From a virus: a DNA stretch of 25,207 bases. The notes beneath the pieces were generated by a model. The model ran no database searches, had not been told where the DNA came from, and saw nothing but the letters and a program-made list of their open reading frames with translations. This document shows positions 7,683-15,622 of the stretch, in pieces. Location: IMG/VR virus record IMGVR_UViG_3300000405_000044, positions 1 through 25,207 of that record. One strand, 5' to 3'. The position numbers and the translations under genes are program-made. Positions within the stretch are counted from its first letter, which is position 1. Each line of letters starts with the position of its first letter.

Positions 7683-8159
7683 ATGAGTTTATTATCAGCA
7701 GCAGATAAGTTAGAAATTAGAGATGCCATAAGAAGCGTCACAGATACCTTTGCCATAACTCCGATAACCTATTACATTGGTGGAGACAGCATCGACCGAT
7801 GGCAGGAAGGACGTGGGGACAAGTACTACTTTTCCATTGAACTAGATGCCTTGCAAGAAAACGAGGATGAACCAGTCGACGAATCGACGGAAGGTAGCGA
7901 AAATCTAAAAGAAATAACAGTAACTTTCAATTTAGATTATTTGCAGGAAAAGGGATTGATAAACGCAGAGTTCCAAGCAGCATTCGATCCTACAAAAGAT
8001 TATTTCAAATCGAAAGGTAAGATGTACAAAGTTTATGAGGTTAAGTATGATGGCCCGCTAAGCAAGAAGGACGTTCTTGTTATTGTTAAAGGCAGGCTAA
8101 GGAACTTCTCTAATATTAGGTTCAACAGTTTGCCTCTACCAGAAAACTTTAAGCCGTGA
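7683..8159 (+). CDS. Putative head closure/stopper protein
   Basis: This 158-residue protein has an acidic central loop (ENEDEPVDESTEGSE, ~residues 59-73) between beta strands. The second half contains KMYKVYEVKYDGPL and VLVIVKGRL, strand patterns seen in small head-completion (stopper) proteins that close the portal after packaging. The product starts 3 nt after the previous stop, and its TGA overlaps the GTG of the next gene by 4 nt (8156-8159). No motif proves the function; it is inferred from size, strand pattern and gene order. Confidence 0.45.
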   Translation: MSLLSAADKLEIRDAIRSVTDTFAITPITYYIGGDSIDRWQEGRGDKYYFSIELDALQENEDEPVDESTEGSENLKEITVTFNLDYLQEKGLINAEFQAAFDPTKDYFKSKGKMYKVYEVKYDGPLSKKDVLVIVKGRLRNFSNIRFNSLPLPENFKP

Positions 8160-8644
8160 AAGGAGCTAGAAAAATAGGCGATTGGGATAAAGTTGGGCGT
8201 ATTACCCACGACTTGGCTAAGGATATGGAGGATGCTAGGGAGGAGTCCCTTAAAAAGTGGGGCTTGAAAGCAGAAGGTACCGCTAAGAAACACATGGGTA
8301 CTCAAGATTTAGGTTGGACTTCGTTAAAGCCAGCTACAATATCAGCTAAAGTTAGGAAAGGTTATTCCGAAAATATATTGATTGCCACTTCCGATTACTT
8401 CCAAGCTATCACAAGTTGGGTAGGTAAAGGTACGGCTTATGTAGGGGTTACTAAGCACGCAACAGACAGTGACGGAACTAAGATAGCAGATATAGCCGCA
8501 GTTCATGAGTTCGGTAGTAAGGGAGCAGGTATACCTAAACGCCCTTTATGGAAACCTACTTTTAAGGAGACTGTAAAGTGGTTCAATAAGAGTAGTTCCA
8601 CTCCGGCTAAAATATTCATGCGAAAAGTAAAGCTAAAATGGTAG
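8156..8644 (+). CDS. Virion morphogenesis / HK97 gp10-like tail completion protein
   Basis: In this 162-residue protein the N-terminal part is a charged helix with a WTSLKPATISAK segment, as in Mu gpG/P2 gpS-like virion morphogenesis proteins. Residues ~118-140 read AAVHEFGSKGAGIPKRPLW, the hallmark HEFG-x-IPxRP motif of this and the HK97 gp10 family. These proteins sit at the head-tail interface and help complete the tail end. The GTG start at 8156 gives the typical 4-nt overlap with the previous stop. Confidence 0.8.
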   Translation: MKGARKIGDWDKVGRITHDLAKDMEDAREESLKKWGLKAEGTAKKHMGTQDLGWTSLKPATISAKVRKGYSENILIATSDYFQAITSWVGKGTAYVGVTKHATDSDGTKIADIAAVHEFGSKGAGIPKRPLWKPTFKETVKWFNKSSSTPAKIFMRKVKLKW

Positions 8645-9309
8645 AGGTAATTACATTAGAAGAAATTGATAGGACTTTGTATGAGTGCATACGTTTGAAG
8701 TTGGTAGAAGAGGGGCACCTTCCTGATGTTACTAATATGAGTACACCTGATGAATATGTTTCCTACAAGCAGTCCATATTAGATGCAGGCGATCAAGTGA
8801 TCGAAGTTTTTGGAGTTTCGGCGACTGAGTCAAAAGATAACAAATCATCGTGTAAAATTATGATAAGTAGGGATAATTTAAATATTGGCTCTTTAGGCGG
8901 TGCGCCTGCTATTCAATTCAATAAGACAAGCCCCACTACTTGGGATAAAGTTACACTACCAAGAAATAGCTTCGATATTTCTTACGGTTTCCGTATTATG
9001 TCTAATAATGCTAAATACGAGAGGATAATGAGTAATATTATTATGGATGTTTTTGGAGGCGGTATATACAAAAAAATTGTGTATGATTACAATAAGACAG
9101 GTAGCAAAGCAATAAATATTGTTTTCAATGGTGATAATAACGTTACGGCTACCACCCTACTTGAGCGTGTGTTTAGATATTCAGTTACCGGTGTTTGGTT
9201 AGGTGGCATGCAAACATTAAGAAAAGATGTTGTGCCTCTTAGCAGCATTGAATTCAATTTAACACTCAAAAGCGAATACTACAATGAAGGCGAAATTCAA
9301 ACTGACTGA
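8638..9309 (+). CDS. Putative tail terminator / neck protein
   Basis: This 223-residue protein starts inside the end of the previous gene (7-nt overlap). A helical N-terminus (residues ~6-25) is followed by beta-strand segments, including FDISYGFRIMSNNAKYERIM and a later SSIEFNLTLKSEYYNE strand. Mixed alpha/beta proteins of about this size, placed just before the sheath gene, usually cap the tail tube and sheath (T4 gp15/gp3-like). No diagnostic motif is visible, so the function is positional inference. Confidence 0.45.
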   Translation: MVEVITLEEIDRTLYECIRLKLVEEGHLPDVTNMSTPDEYVSYKQSILDAGDQVIEVFGVSATESKDNKSSCKIMISRDNLNIGSLGGAPAIQFNKTSPTTWDKVTLPRNSFDISYGFRIMSNNAKYERIMSNIIMDVFGGGIYKKIVYDYNKTGSKAINIVFNGDNNVTATTLLERVFRYSVTGVWLGGMQTLRKDVVPLSSIEFNLTLKSEYYNEGEIQTD

Positions 9310-9311
9310 TT

Positions 9312-9671
9312 ATGGACAGAAATAAAATTATAGGCGGCACGGATATAAAGATAAAGTTCAGGATTAAAGACAAGGACGCTGTTGAAATTAACTTGAACAA
9401 TGTCGAAGTTATCATAGAATTGTGTAACCCTCCTGCGAGTACGGAGTGGGTTAAAACCCCTAGTGCGGACCAAAAGCAAATACATATTACAAACGCCGCT
9501 ATGGGTGAGTGTTATATCATTGTTGATAGAGACTGGACAGAAGCGCAAGCTGGTAAGTTTTTTGATATGTCATTGACCGTTATATTCGATACAGGCAGCG
9601 AATTTAAAAACAGCGAACAATACCGTAAACTTATATGGGAAAATTATCTGAAAATACAGCAGGATTGCTGA
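9312..9671 (+). CDS. Small beta-rich protein of unknown function
   Basis: This 119-residue protein begins 2 nt after the previous stop. Residues ~10-40 (IKIKFRIKDKDAVEINLNNV) resemble the first strands of small immunoglobulin-like or BppU N-terminal-like domains found in phage tail genes. The later KQIHITNAAMGECYIIV and FFDMSLTVIF stretches are also strands. It is the last gene before the sheath promoter. A neck or tail-accessory role is plausible, but I do not recognise the family with confidence. Confidence 0.5.
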   Translation: MDRNKIIGGTDIKIKFRIKDKDAVEINLNNVEVIIELCNPPASTEWVKTPSADQKQIHITNAAMGECYIIVDRDWTEAQAGKFFDMSLTVIFDTGSEFKNSEQYRKLIWENYLKIQQDC

Positions 9672-9688
9672 GGCAATTTCAAAGGTCG

Positions 9689-9719
9689 TTGATTAATCTT
9701 TAATTTATTCTTACCTTTG
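9689..9719 (+). promoter_or_regulatory. Bacteroidota-type promoter for the sheath/tube genes
   Basis: TTG at 9689-9691 and TACCTTTG at 9712-9719 are separated by 20 nt, close to the Bacteroidota TTTG-N19-TAnnTTTG arrangement. The ATG of the sheath gene is 22 nt beyond the -7 box. This would let sheath and tube, needed in many copies, be transcribed independently until the terminator at 11783-11810. Confidence 0.65.
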
Positions 9720-9741
9720 TTTCTAATTAAAATATAGCGTT

Positions 9742-11286
9742 ATGCAACCAACAGGTAGAGCGAGAGTAGAAGGTAAAATAGTAGATTTATCTTCCATAGT
9801 TAATACAGCATCTTCTGGAATCATTGCCCTCATGGGCGCAACGGAACGTGGCGAAGTCGGTAAAAGCCGGGTTGTGGGCTCTGTGGATGAATTTAAAGCC
9901 AATTTTGGTGACTTACTAGAAGACAGCGATTTCCCTTTATACTGCATCAGAGTTTTAGAGCGTGGTGGTGTGATTAGAGTTGCAAGGGCTGGGCATTATA
10001 CCGATGCGGAAGACCTTGCAACACTCGTAGGTGCTAAATCTACAATAAGCGTAGCCACTACACCTAATATTATTGATGTCGAAGCTGCAAGCATCGGAAG
10101 CTGGGGTGATGATATTACAGTAAAAGTTTTAGACGCTGCAAGTGGGGATGCTAACAAAAGAGATATTAAAGTTAGTTTGGCAGGCAGTCCGAATTTAGAT
10201 AAAACTATTTTCGAGATTAATAGCACACTGACACAAGACGACATAGATAAATTTAACGCTCAAAGCGATTTGGCTAAGTTTGCCGACACTGCAGCAGTTG
10301 GTGGGGAGCTGGGTGCTTCTGCCGATTATGCGTTAGCTGGAGGTTCTTACGATGCCACTACGGTAGTTACTGCAGATTACGAAGGTAACTTAACTGCCGG
10401 TACAGGCATTCATTCATTTGATAAGGATACGGATTTCTTTAAAATCGCCATTCCGCACATGGCAGACCCTGATATTGATGATTTGCTTATCGGTTACTGT
10501 GAAACAAGACAAGATTGTAGAGCCATTCTAAGAACTCCAATTAGTATCAGCGGTGCTACTGCTGTTGAGTACAGACAAAGAATAGATACCTACGCAGGCG
10601 GAGACCCGATCGACAGCCTTTATGGAGATATGTACTACGGTACTTTGGTTATCCAAAACCCAACAGGGGTGGGTGAGAAAAGAATTTCGGTTATCGGAGA
10701 CGTTATCGGAGCTATCAGTGCTAAGAGTGCGGACTACCCATCTTGGATTTCAGTAGCAGGAAAAGAACGTGGGGGCTTAGGTAAAAACCTAGGAATTACC
10801 TACAATTTAGCTTCTCCTGCACGTACTGCGGAATTTGATAAAGTAGATTCTGCCGGCATTAATGCAATTGTAGATGATAGAGATTACGGAATTACAATTT
10901 GGGGTAATGGAAGCCTAAGTAAAGATGATACATTATTTAAATTCACAAATGTTTGTGATTTAGTTATCTTCTTATTTAGAGTTATCCCACCACTAGCCAA
11001 GAAATCGTTGTTTGAGCCTAACGATATTGAGACTTGGAAGACTATTTACAGAAGTATAGAGCCTTACCTAAGAAGTATCAAAGACCAACGAGGTGTTTGG
11101 GATTTCTTATACCAAGGAGACCAGTTTGTTGACAGCATTGATGATATTCAAATTAACGATAGCGGCAACATAGATGCTGGAAAGTACATTTTCAATATTT
11201 GGATTAAGCCTAAAGTAGCTTTGAAATATATTGGATTTAGTGTTACAACCACCAATTCAGGTGCTTCGTTTAAAGTTCTAAAATAA
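9742..11286 (+). CDS. Tail sheath protein
   Basis: This 514-residue protein is a contractile tail sheath. The N-terminal part has the conserved opening in which strands run into MGATERGEVG and a VGSVDEFKANFG element (residues ~48-60). The C-terminal ~100 residues carry the sheath core pattern: EPNDIETWKTIYRSIEPYL, a GVWDFLYQGDQF segment, and a final strand-rich part with FNIWIKPKVALKYIGF. The sheath surrounds the tube and contracts on infection. It is followed by the tube gene after 13 nt and has its own promoter. The Gly/Ala-rich stretch (~180-215) is a variable insertion domain. Confidence 0.93.
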   Translation: MQPTGRARVEGKIVDLSSIVNTASSGIIALMGATERGEVGKSRVVGSVDEFKANFGDLLEDSDFPLYCIRVLERGGVIRVARAGHYTDAEDLATLVGAKSTISVATTPNIIDVEAASIGSWGDDITVKVLDAASGDANKRDIKVSLAGSPNLDKTIFEINSTLTQDDIDKFNAQSDLAKFADTAAVGGELGASADYALAGGSYDATTVVTADYEGNLTAGTGIHSFDKDTDFFKIAIPHMADPDIDDLLIGYCETRQDCRAILRTPISISGATAVEYRQRIDTYAGGDPIDSLYGDMYYGTLVIQNPTGVGEKRISVIGDVIGAISAKSADYPSWISVAGKERGGLGKNLGITYNLASPARTAEFDKVDSAGINAIVDDRDYGITIWGNGSLSKDDTLFKFTNVCDLVIFLFRVIPPLAKKSLFEPNDIETWKTIYRSIEPYLRSIKDQRGVWDFLYQGDQFVDSIDDIQINDSGNIDAGKYIFNIWIKPKVALKYIGFSVTTTNSGASFKVLK

Positions 11287-11299
11287 AAAAAAATAAATT

Positions 11300-11755
11300 A
11301 TGCCATATACAGACCCCAGTAAAGTATTTAATTTCGCCATCGAGATAAATGGCATTGATCAATTCTTAATACAAGAAGTACAGAAGCCTAGTGTTTCTGT
11401 TCAGGCAGCCGAACATGGAGACTATAATTCCACCATCAAAACAGCTGGTGGGGTTGAAGTAGGTGATGCAGAGCTTAAGAAGATTAAGCCAACCCCTGAA
11501 GGTGACAGTTTTGCGTGGTTATGGCTTAACCAGGCGCAAGACATGAATCTAAAAAGAGGTGGATTAGCGTTGGAGTATAAAAGAGATATTATCTTTAAAG
11601 AATTAGCCCATAATGGTATTGCAACTAACATTTGGTTATGGCAAGGTTGCTGGGTTAAAGAGGTGTCTGAGGACAACTACGTACGAGGCAATCAAAGCGA
11701 TAACGTTACGGAAACGGTAACGCTTTCGGTAGATAAGGTCGTAAAGATAAAGTAA
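11300..11755 (+). CDS. Tail tube protein
   Basis: This 151-residue protein has the short beta-barrel pattern of T4 gp19-like/CIS inner tube proteins. FNFAIEINGIDQFLIQEV comes near the start, then a GDAELKKIKPTPEGD loop, a DMNLKRGGLALEYKRDI segment and an ending strand VTETVTLSVDKVVKI. It polymerises into the tube through which DNA passes. Its position directly after the sheath and before the terminator and tail chaperone is standard for myoviruses. Confidence 0.9.
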   Translation: MPYTDPSKVFNFAIEINGIDQFLIQEVQKPSVSVQAAEHGDYNSTIKTAGGVEVGDAELKKIKPTPEGDSFAWLWLNQAQDMNLKRGGLALEYKRDIIFKELAHNGIATNIWLWQGCWVKEVSEDNYVRGNQSDNVTETVTLSVDKVVKIK

Positions 11756-11782
11756 AAAATAATTCAATTATCATATAGAAAG

Positions 11783-11810
11783 ACCTGAATGATAATCATT
11801 CGGGTTTTTT
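11783..11810 (+). terminator. Rho-independent terminator after the tube gene
   Basis: ACCTGAATG (11783-11791) pairs with CATTCGGGT (11797-11805) with one T-G pair and a 5-nt loop, followed by a T run to 11810. It lies between tube and tail chaperone genes and should reduce expression of the chaperone and tape measure relative to sheath and tube. Confidence 0.88.
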
Positions 11811-11827
11811 CACTAAAAAAAAATACA

Positions 11828-12619
11828 ATGGAAACAACTCATGTGTTCAATTTATTAAGCGGTGTAGAATGTGAAATAAAAGAACTCACAGGAAAGCACC
11901 AAAAGATGCTAACAGCAGGGTCAAAAGACTTCGAAAAAAAGCTGTCCGCTATGTTATCCGACGTTATCGTACGGATAGGAGACGAAAGACAGATAGACGA
12001 AGAGTTTATTAAAGGTATGCTATCGTGCGATAAGAAGAAAGCCTTAGTAGAGATTAGGCAATTCTCATTGGGGTTTGAAGAGACTTTCTCATTCACTTAC
12101 GACTATAGAGATTTGGACAACACAAAACAAACACACGAAGTTAATGTTCATTTGGAAGACGGAAACTTTCCTTCTAGGACTGTGAAAAGAGAAGGCGAAG
12201 AAGGACTAGTGGATGCCGATTATACCGACTATGCGGATGTACTCGAGAACAAAGATAAATTTATTACTCTGCCAAGAAGCGGTAAAGAGGTTAGATTTAC
12301 AATGCTGGATGGGCGTGGCGAAGCTATTGGAAGTGCGGCAAAGAAAGCAGATAGAAGTTCTCACACGCTTTTGAAAATGAGAAGGCCTGTTTACTTCCAT
12401 AAAAAAGAAGGTGGTAATGAAGCTGTACCAATCCAACTTGACTTGGATGAACTAAGTTATATGGATATAGAACATTTGAGAAAGGAAATTAAGCTACATG
12501 AAGGCTTTGTAGACACTGAAATTGTTTTTGAACATCCAAATAGCGAATTAGGTGAGGACGACCTTAGAGAGGACGTGTTAGGCATTACGGCTTTTTTCTT
12601 CCCATCAGAAGCACTCTAA
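11828..12619 (+). CDS. Tail assembly chaperone, short (zero-frame) form
   Basis: This 263-residue product of the gene between tube and tape measure fits the myoviral tail assembly chaperone. The N-terminus has CEIKELTGKHQKML. The middle has ITLPRSGKEVRFTMLDG, the usual peptide-binding-like core. The C-terminus runs DIEHLRKEIKLHEGFVDTE to the family-typical ending ITAFFFPSEAL. Such chaperones coat the tape measure while the tube assembles. ATG 11828 is preferred to an upstream in-frame ATA/ATG region at 11789, because that lies inside the terminator hairpin. A slippery heptamer at 12592-12598, within the FFF codons, allows a longer form. Confidence 0.85.
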   Translation: METTHVFNLLSGVECEIKELTGKHQKMLTAGSKDFEKKLSAMLSDVIVRIGDERQIDEEFIKGMLSCDKKKALVEIRQFSLGFEETFSFTYDYRDLDNTKQTHEVNVHLEDGNFPSRTVKREGEEGLVDADYTDYADVLENKDKFITLPRSGKEVRFTMLDGRGEAIGSAAKKADRSSHTLLKMRRPVYFHKKEGGNEAVPIQLDLDELSYMDIEHLRKEIKLHEGFVDTEIVFEHPNSELGEDDLREDVLGITAFFFPSEAL

Positions 12620-12762
12620 TAAATGACTATTGCTACTTGACTTATGGTAGCAGTCTCCCGATGGGATACGAAGATTTCTTATCTTTGTCTTATGATGAAC
12701 GGTGTTCTCTTAAAAGTTGGATTAAAGCACAACGTAAGTATGAAGAAGAAAATAGTAAATAG
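11828..12762 (+). CDS. Tail assembly chaperone, long form made by -1 frameshifting
   Basis: After the slip at 12592-12598, reading resumes in the -1 frame at CTT 12598-12600 and runs to TAG 12760-12762, adding 54 codons (about 311 residues in total). The added part includes DYCYLTYG, then MGYEDFLSLSYDERC and LKSWIKAQRKYEE, which has the look of the C-terminal domain of the long tail chaperone (G-T type): an aromatic start, a GYEDFLSL helix and a charged final helix. In related phages the long form recruits the tube while the short form coats the tape measure. The -1 frame has no good start of its own upstream: it is closed by TAG at 12565-12567. The sequence-level evidence is strong; production is unproven. 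Confidence 0.8.
12592..12598 (+). promoter_or_regulatory. -1 ribosomal frameshift site T TTT TTC
   Basis: The heptamer has the canonical X XXY YYZ form and is in the correct phase: zero-frame codons are GCT TTT TTC. Both tRNAs can re-pair one base back on TTT TTT. It lies 7 codons before the zero-frame stop and inside the window where the -1 frame is open (from 12568). Confidence 0.85.
12600..12666 (+). other. Possible RNA structure stimulating the frameshift
   Basis: TCCCATC (12600-12606) is complementary to GATGGGA (12660-12666). Inside it, ATTGCTAC (12629-12636) pairs with GTAGCAGT (12647-12654) with one G-U pair and a 10-nt loop. The outer stem begins 1 nt after the heptamer, closer than the usual 5-9 nt, and a smaller hairpin TCCC-GAT-GGGA (12656-12666) competes with it. 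A structure is therefore plausible but not certain. Confidence 0.45.
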
Positions 12763-12771
12763 TAGATAGTT

Positions 12772-14847
12772 ATGGCAACAGGCAGTTTCGGAGGTAGTGA
12801 TTTAGGAATGGGTATTTCTTTTACCTTGAAAGACAGGTTCTCCAAAACCGCCAATAGGATACAAGGTAAGATGCGTGGCCTTAGCTCCTCTGCTTCTAGG
12901 AACTTCAAAAAATTCAACGGCACCATAAAACAACACGCCAAAGCCATAGCAGCTTACGGTTCTATAGCTTTAATCGGATTAGGCGTTGCAGCCGCAGCAG
13001 CCTATAAACAGTTCGTTAAGTTTGACGACCACATGGCAGATGTCCGAAAGACTGTCGGTCTTACAGAAAAGGAAACCGAAACGTTCGGAAATACCATACT
13101 TGAGATGAGTAAGAAAACCCGAACCTCAGCGGATGATTTAGTTACTATAGCAGCTATTGGTGGTCAAATGGGTATCGGCAAAAAAGGTATAGAGGGTTTC
13201 ACTAAATCTGTGAATGTTTTAGGAGTAGCTATAGGAGATGAATTCGGCGGTGTGGATGAAATGACTAATTCAGTCGGTAAGTTGCGTAACGTTATGTCCG
13301 ATTTCAAGACTGATGATGTAGGCTCCGATGTTCTGCACATAGGTAATGCCTTAAACTCTTTAAGTTCTTCTGGACAGGCGACCGCAGGTACAGTTTCAAA
13401 TATGGCTAAGCGTATTTTAAGTAGAACAGCCGGTTTAAAAATAGCGAGTAGCGATATTTTAGGACTTGCTGCAGTATTGGAGGAAGGAGGCCTGAGAGCA
13501 GAGATTGCAGGATCAGGTACAGCTCGACTACTTTCAACTATGTCAAATAATTATACAAAGTTTGCTAATGTTGCAGGAATGAGTTCTAAGAAATTTGCAG
13601 ACATATTAAATAATGATGCGAATGAGGCTTTAACTGTATTTATGAAGGGTTTAAAAGGTTCAAATTTAGAAGGTATTGAATATAATGCGCTATTAAAAGA
13701 TTTAGGAATTAATGGCGATGGTTTGAAGGCTGTTTTAGGCGTTTTAACTAAAAACATGGGTAAATTAACGGATAAACAAAAGCAAGTTAAAGCTGCATTG
13801 AAAGGCACTAACTCTGTTATGGGTGAATATAATATCAAAAATGAAAATGCAGCGGCACAAATAGCTAAACTTAAAAATAAAGTGAGTGCCCTTGTAATAC
13901 AAGTAGGCAAGAAATTACGGCCTGCTTTCGGAGCTATTGCAGCTGCTGTGTCTAAAGTTATTACTGTTTTTGTCGATTGGTGGAAGAGTTTAAGCCCTTT
14001 CACGAAGGGGGTATTAAAATATATAGCTATTGGTTTGGGTGCACTTGCGGTCGCTCTTACAGTTTATGCAGCCGCTCAGGCTATTGCTACTACGGCTATT
14101 TGGGCTAATACAGTCGCTTTACTTGCCAATCCTATTACTTGGATTATACTAGGCATTGTAATTCTAGTGGCCACCCTTATCCAACTTCAAAAACAATTTC
14201 AGATATTTACAAAAACTTGGGAGTTTATTAAATTCGTGTTCACAAAAATTTGGGATTTTATTAAGTTCGTCTCTATAGGTATTTGGAAAGTAGTAAAGGC
14301 ATATTTGATGTTTATTTTCAATATCTACAAGACTATATTTATGGCTATTTGGAACGTAATAAGTACAGTATTTACATGGATTTCAGATAAGGTGGCGTGG
14401 CTCATGGATATATTTGTTTCATTGGGTACTTCTATGTACGACTTAGGCTCAAATATTGTGTCCTCTGTTTGGGGCGGTATCAAGTCAGGATGGCGTGCGC
14501 TTGTTGACTGGGTAAAAAACGCAGCGGCCGGGTTAGTTGGTTTTATTACCAGCCCTTTTGAATCTATCGGAAATTCTATTTCTGGCTTATTTGGGGGCGG
14601 AGATGGTTCAGGGCAAGGCGTTAATAACAGCGGTGGAGGTGGTGGGGCAACCAACACTCCTGCTCCTGTTTCGGTTGCTTCTGGAAATCATTTTATACCT
14701 ATGAGTGGGCAAAAAACAGTGACTAATAATAACAATACTACACAAGAAAAAATGCAACCCATTATCATAAGAAATGAAATGGATGGCGAAGCTATTTCAG
14801 AACAAATTATAGAAAAGCAGAAAAGGAATAAATCAAGAAAAGAATAA
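12772..14847 (+). CDS. Tape measure protein
   Basis: This 691-residue protein resembles the phage minor tail/tape measure family (PhageMin_Tail). After a basic helical N-terminus, residues ~83-260 contain the conserved segment from FDDHMADVRKTVGLTEKE through KKTRTSADDLVTIAAIGGQMG to the GSGTARLLS element. Residues ~410-560 hold several hydrophobic segments, expected to enter the host membrane on ejection. A Gly-rich linker (~605-625) precedes a polar C-terminal tail. The tape measure sets tail length. At roughly 0.15 nm per residue, 691 residues would give a tail of about 100 nm. It follows the frameshifted chaperone by 9 nt. Confidence 0.9.
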   Translation: MATGSFGGSDLGMGISFTLKDRFSKTANRIQGKMRGLSSSASRNFKKFNGTIKQHAKAIAAYGSIALIGLGVAAAAAYKQFVKFDDHMADVRKTVGLTEKETETFGNTILEMSKKTRTSADDLVTIAAIGGQMGIGKKGIEGFTKSVNVLGVAIGDEFGGVDEMTNSVGKLRNVMSDFKTDDVGSDVLHIGNALNSLSSSGQATAGTVSNMAKRILSRTAGLKIASSDILGLAAVLEEGGLRAEIAGSGTARLLSTMSNNYTKFANVAGMSSKKFADILNNDANEALTVFMKGLKGSNLEGIEYNALLKDLGINGDGLKAVLGVLTKNMGKLTDKQKQVKAALKGTNSVMGEYNIKNENAAAQIAKLKNKVSALVIQVGKKLRPAFGAIAAAVSKVITVFVDWWKSLSPFTKGVLKYIAIGLGALAVALTVYAAAQAIATTAIWANTVALLANPITWIILGIVILVATLIQLQKQFQIFTKTWEFIKFVFTKIWDFIKFVSIGIWKVVKAYLMFIFNIYKTIFMAIWNVISTVFTWISDKVAWLMDIFVSLGTSMYDLGSNIVSSVWGGIKSGWRALVDWVKNAAAGLVGFITSPFESIGNSISGLFGGGDGSGQGVNNSGGGGGATNTPAPVSVASGNHFIPMSGQKTVTNNNNTTQEKMQPIIIRNEMDGEAISEQIIEKQKRNKSRKE

Positions 14848-15317
14848 TGGCAACTACGGAAGGTAAAATGTATTTAACAGCTCTAAGCAGTTTAAAAAAG
14901 TTAGAGATACAGTATGTGCCAACTAAACTAGGCATTAGTCGTGGAGCTAACTGGGCAGAAATAGCTATACTAGGCAGGAACAACCCTATATATCAATATA
15001 CAGGTGGGAGTAACAGCCTGCATTTAACTTTGGATTTCTACTCAGAGCAAGATAATAGGGAGGACGTAGTTGAGAAGTGTAGACTTTTGGAAAGTTGGAC
15101 TATGAATAATGGGTTTGACGAGCCTCCAGAAAGGATAAGACTTACATTCGGTCGGTTATTTAAGGCTACTGAAATATGGCTCATTGAAAGTGTGGATATT
15201 GATTACAAAATGTTTGCTAAAGACTTTGGGTCGCTGCCAAAACAAGCTACCGTAGAGGTTAGCCTAATCTTAGATACAGTGAAAAATAGATCAATAAATG
15301 ATGCGTTATGGAAATAA
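14847..15317 (+). CDS. Tail tube initiator / CIS tube-like baseplate hub protein
   Basis: In this 156-residue protein, LEIQYVPTKLGISRGANW near the N-terminus and LHLTLDFYSEQDNREDV in the middle resemble the N-terminal domain of contractile injection system tube proteins (Afp7/Pvc7-type). These connect the inner tube to the hub. PERIRLTFGRLF and QATVEVSLIL are further family-like strands. In many systems this domain is joined to LysM; here a separate LysM-like gene follows. Its ATG overlaps the tape measure stop by 1 nt, and its end overlaps the next gene by 10 nt. Confidence 0.7.
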   Translation: MATTEGKMYLTALSSLKKLEIQYVPTKLGISRGANWAEIAILGRNNPIYQYTGGSNSLHLTLDFYSEQDNREDVVEKCRLLESWTMNNGFDEPPERIRLTFGRLFKATEIWLIESVDIDYKMFAKDFGSLPKQATVEVSLILDTVKNRSINDALWK

Positions 15318-15622
15318 AACTTACGAGCAATAACATATACAGAAACGGTAGGATAGTAGACTTAGGTGAGAATAAATTGCTTTTGAGAGAAAAGATGCGG
15401 TTGGAAGGCGAAACCAAAGACAAGTACCATACAGTTACCAATTCAGATAGCCTTCTCCTTATTGCTCACAACAGTTATAAGAACACTATGGAGGACGCTT
15501 CAAAACTTTGGTGGATTATAGCGGACGCAAATCAAATACACAATCCAATGGACTTGACCGATTTACTAGGCAAAGAAATAATTATACCTAATATAAATAA
15601 TGTACTCATTAACCTACAGTAA
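15308..15622 (+). CDS. LysM-like baseplate protein
   Basis: In this 104-residue protein, residues ~40-98 have the LysM layout: YHTVTNSDSLLLIAHNSY, then a WWIIADANQIHNPMDL helix-turn segment and a GKEIIIP end strand. In contractile tails a LysM domain next to the tube initiator strengthens the hub or wedge (T4 gp53-like) and may bind peptidoglycan. The gene overlaps both neighbours (10 nt upstream; the stop shares 1 nt with the ATG at 15622). Confidence 0.7.
   Translation: MEIKLTSNNIYRNGRIVDLGENKLLLREKMRLEGETKDKYHTVTNSDSLLLIAHNSYKNTMEDASKLWWIIADANQIHNPMDLTDLLGKEIIIPNINNVLINLQ

Noticed and set aside
11789-11827. Earlier start for the tail chaperone
   Set aside because: It falls within the terminator hairpin and T run; ATG 11828 gives a normal N-terminus.
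12680-12694. TATCTTTG followed 4 nt later by ATG as another promoter plus start
   Set aside because: It lies inside the -1 frame of the tail chaperone (codons for FLSLSYD), and the ATG opens only a 25-codon ORF with no recognisable content.
13551-14003. 150-codon antisense ORF opposite the tape measure
   Set aside because: Sequence is a shadow of the tape measure helices; no start context or partner gene.
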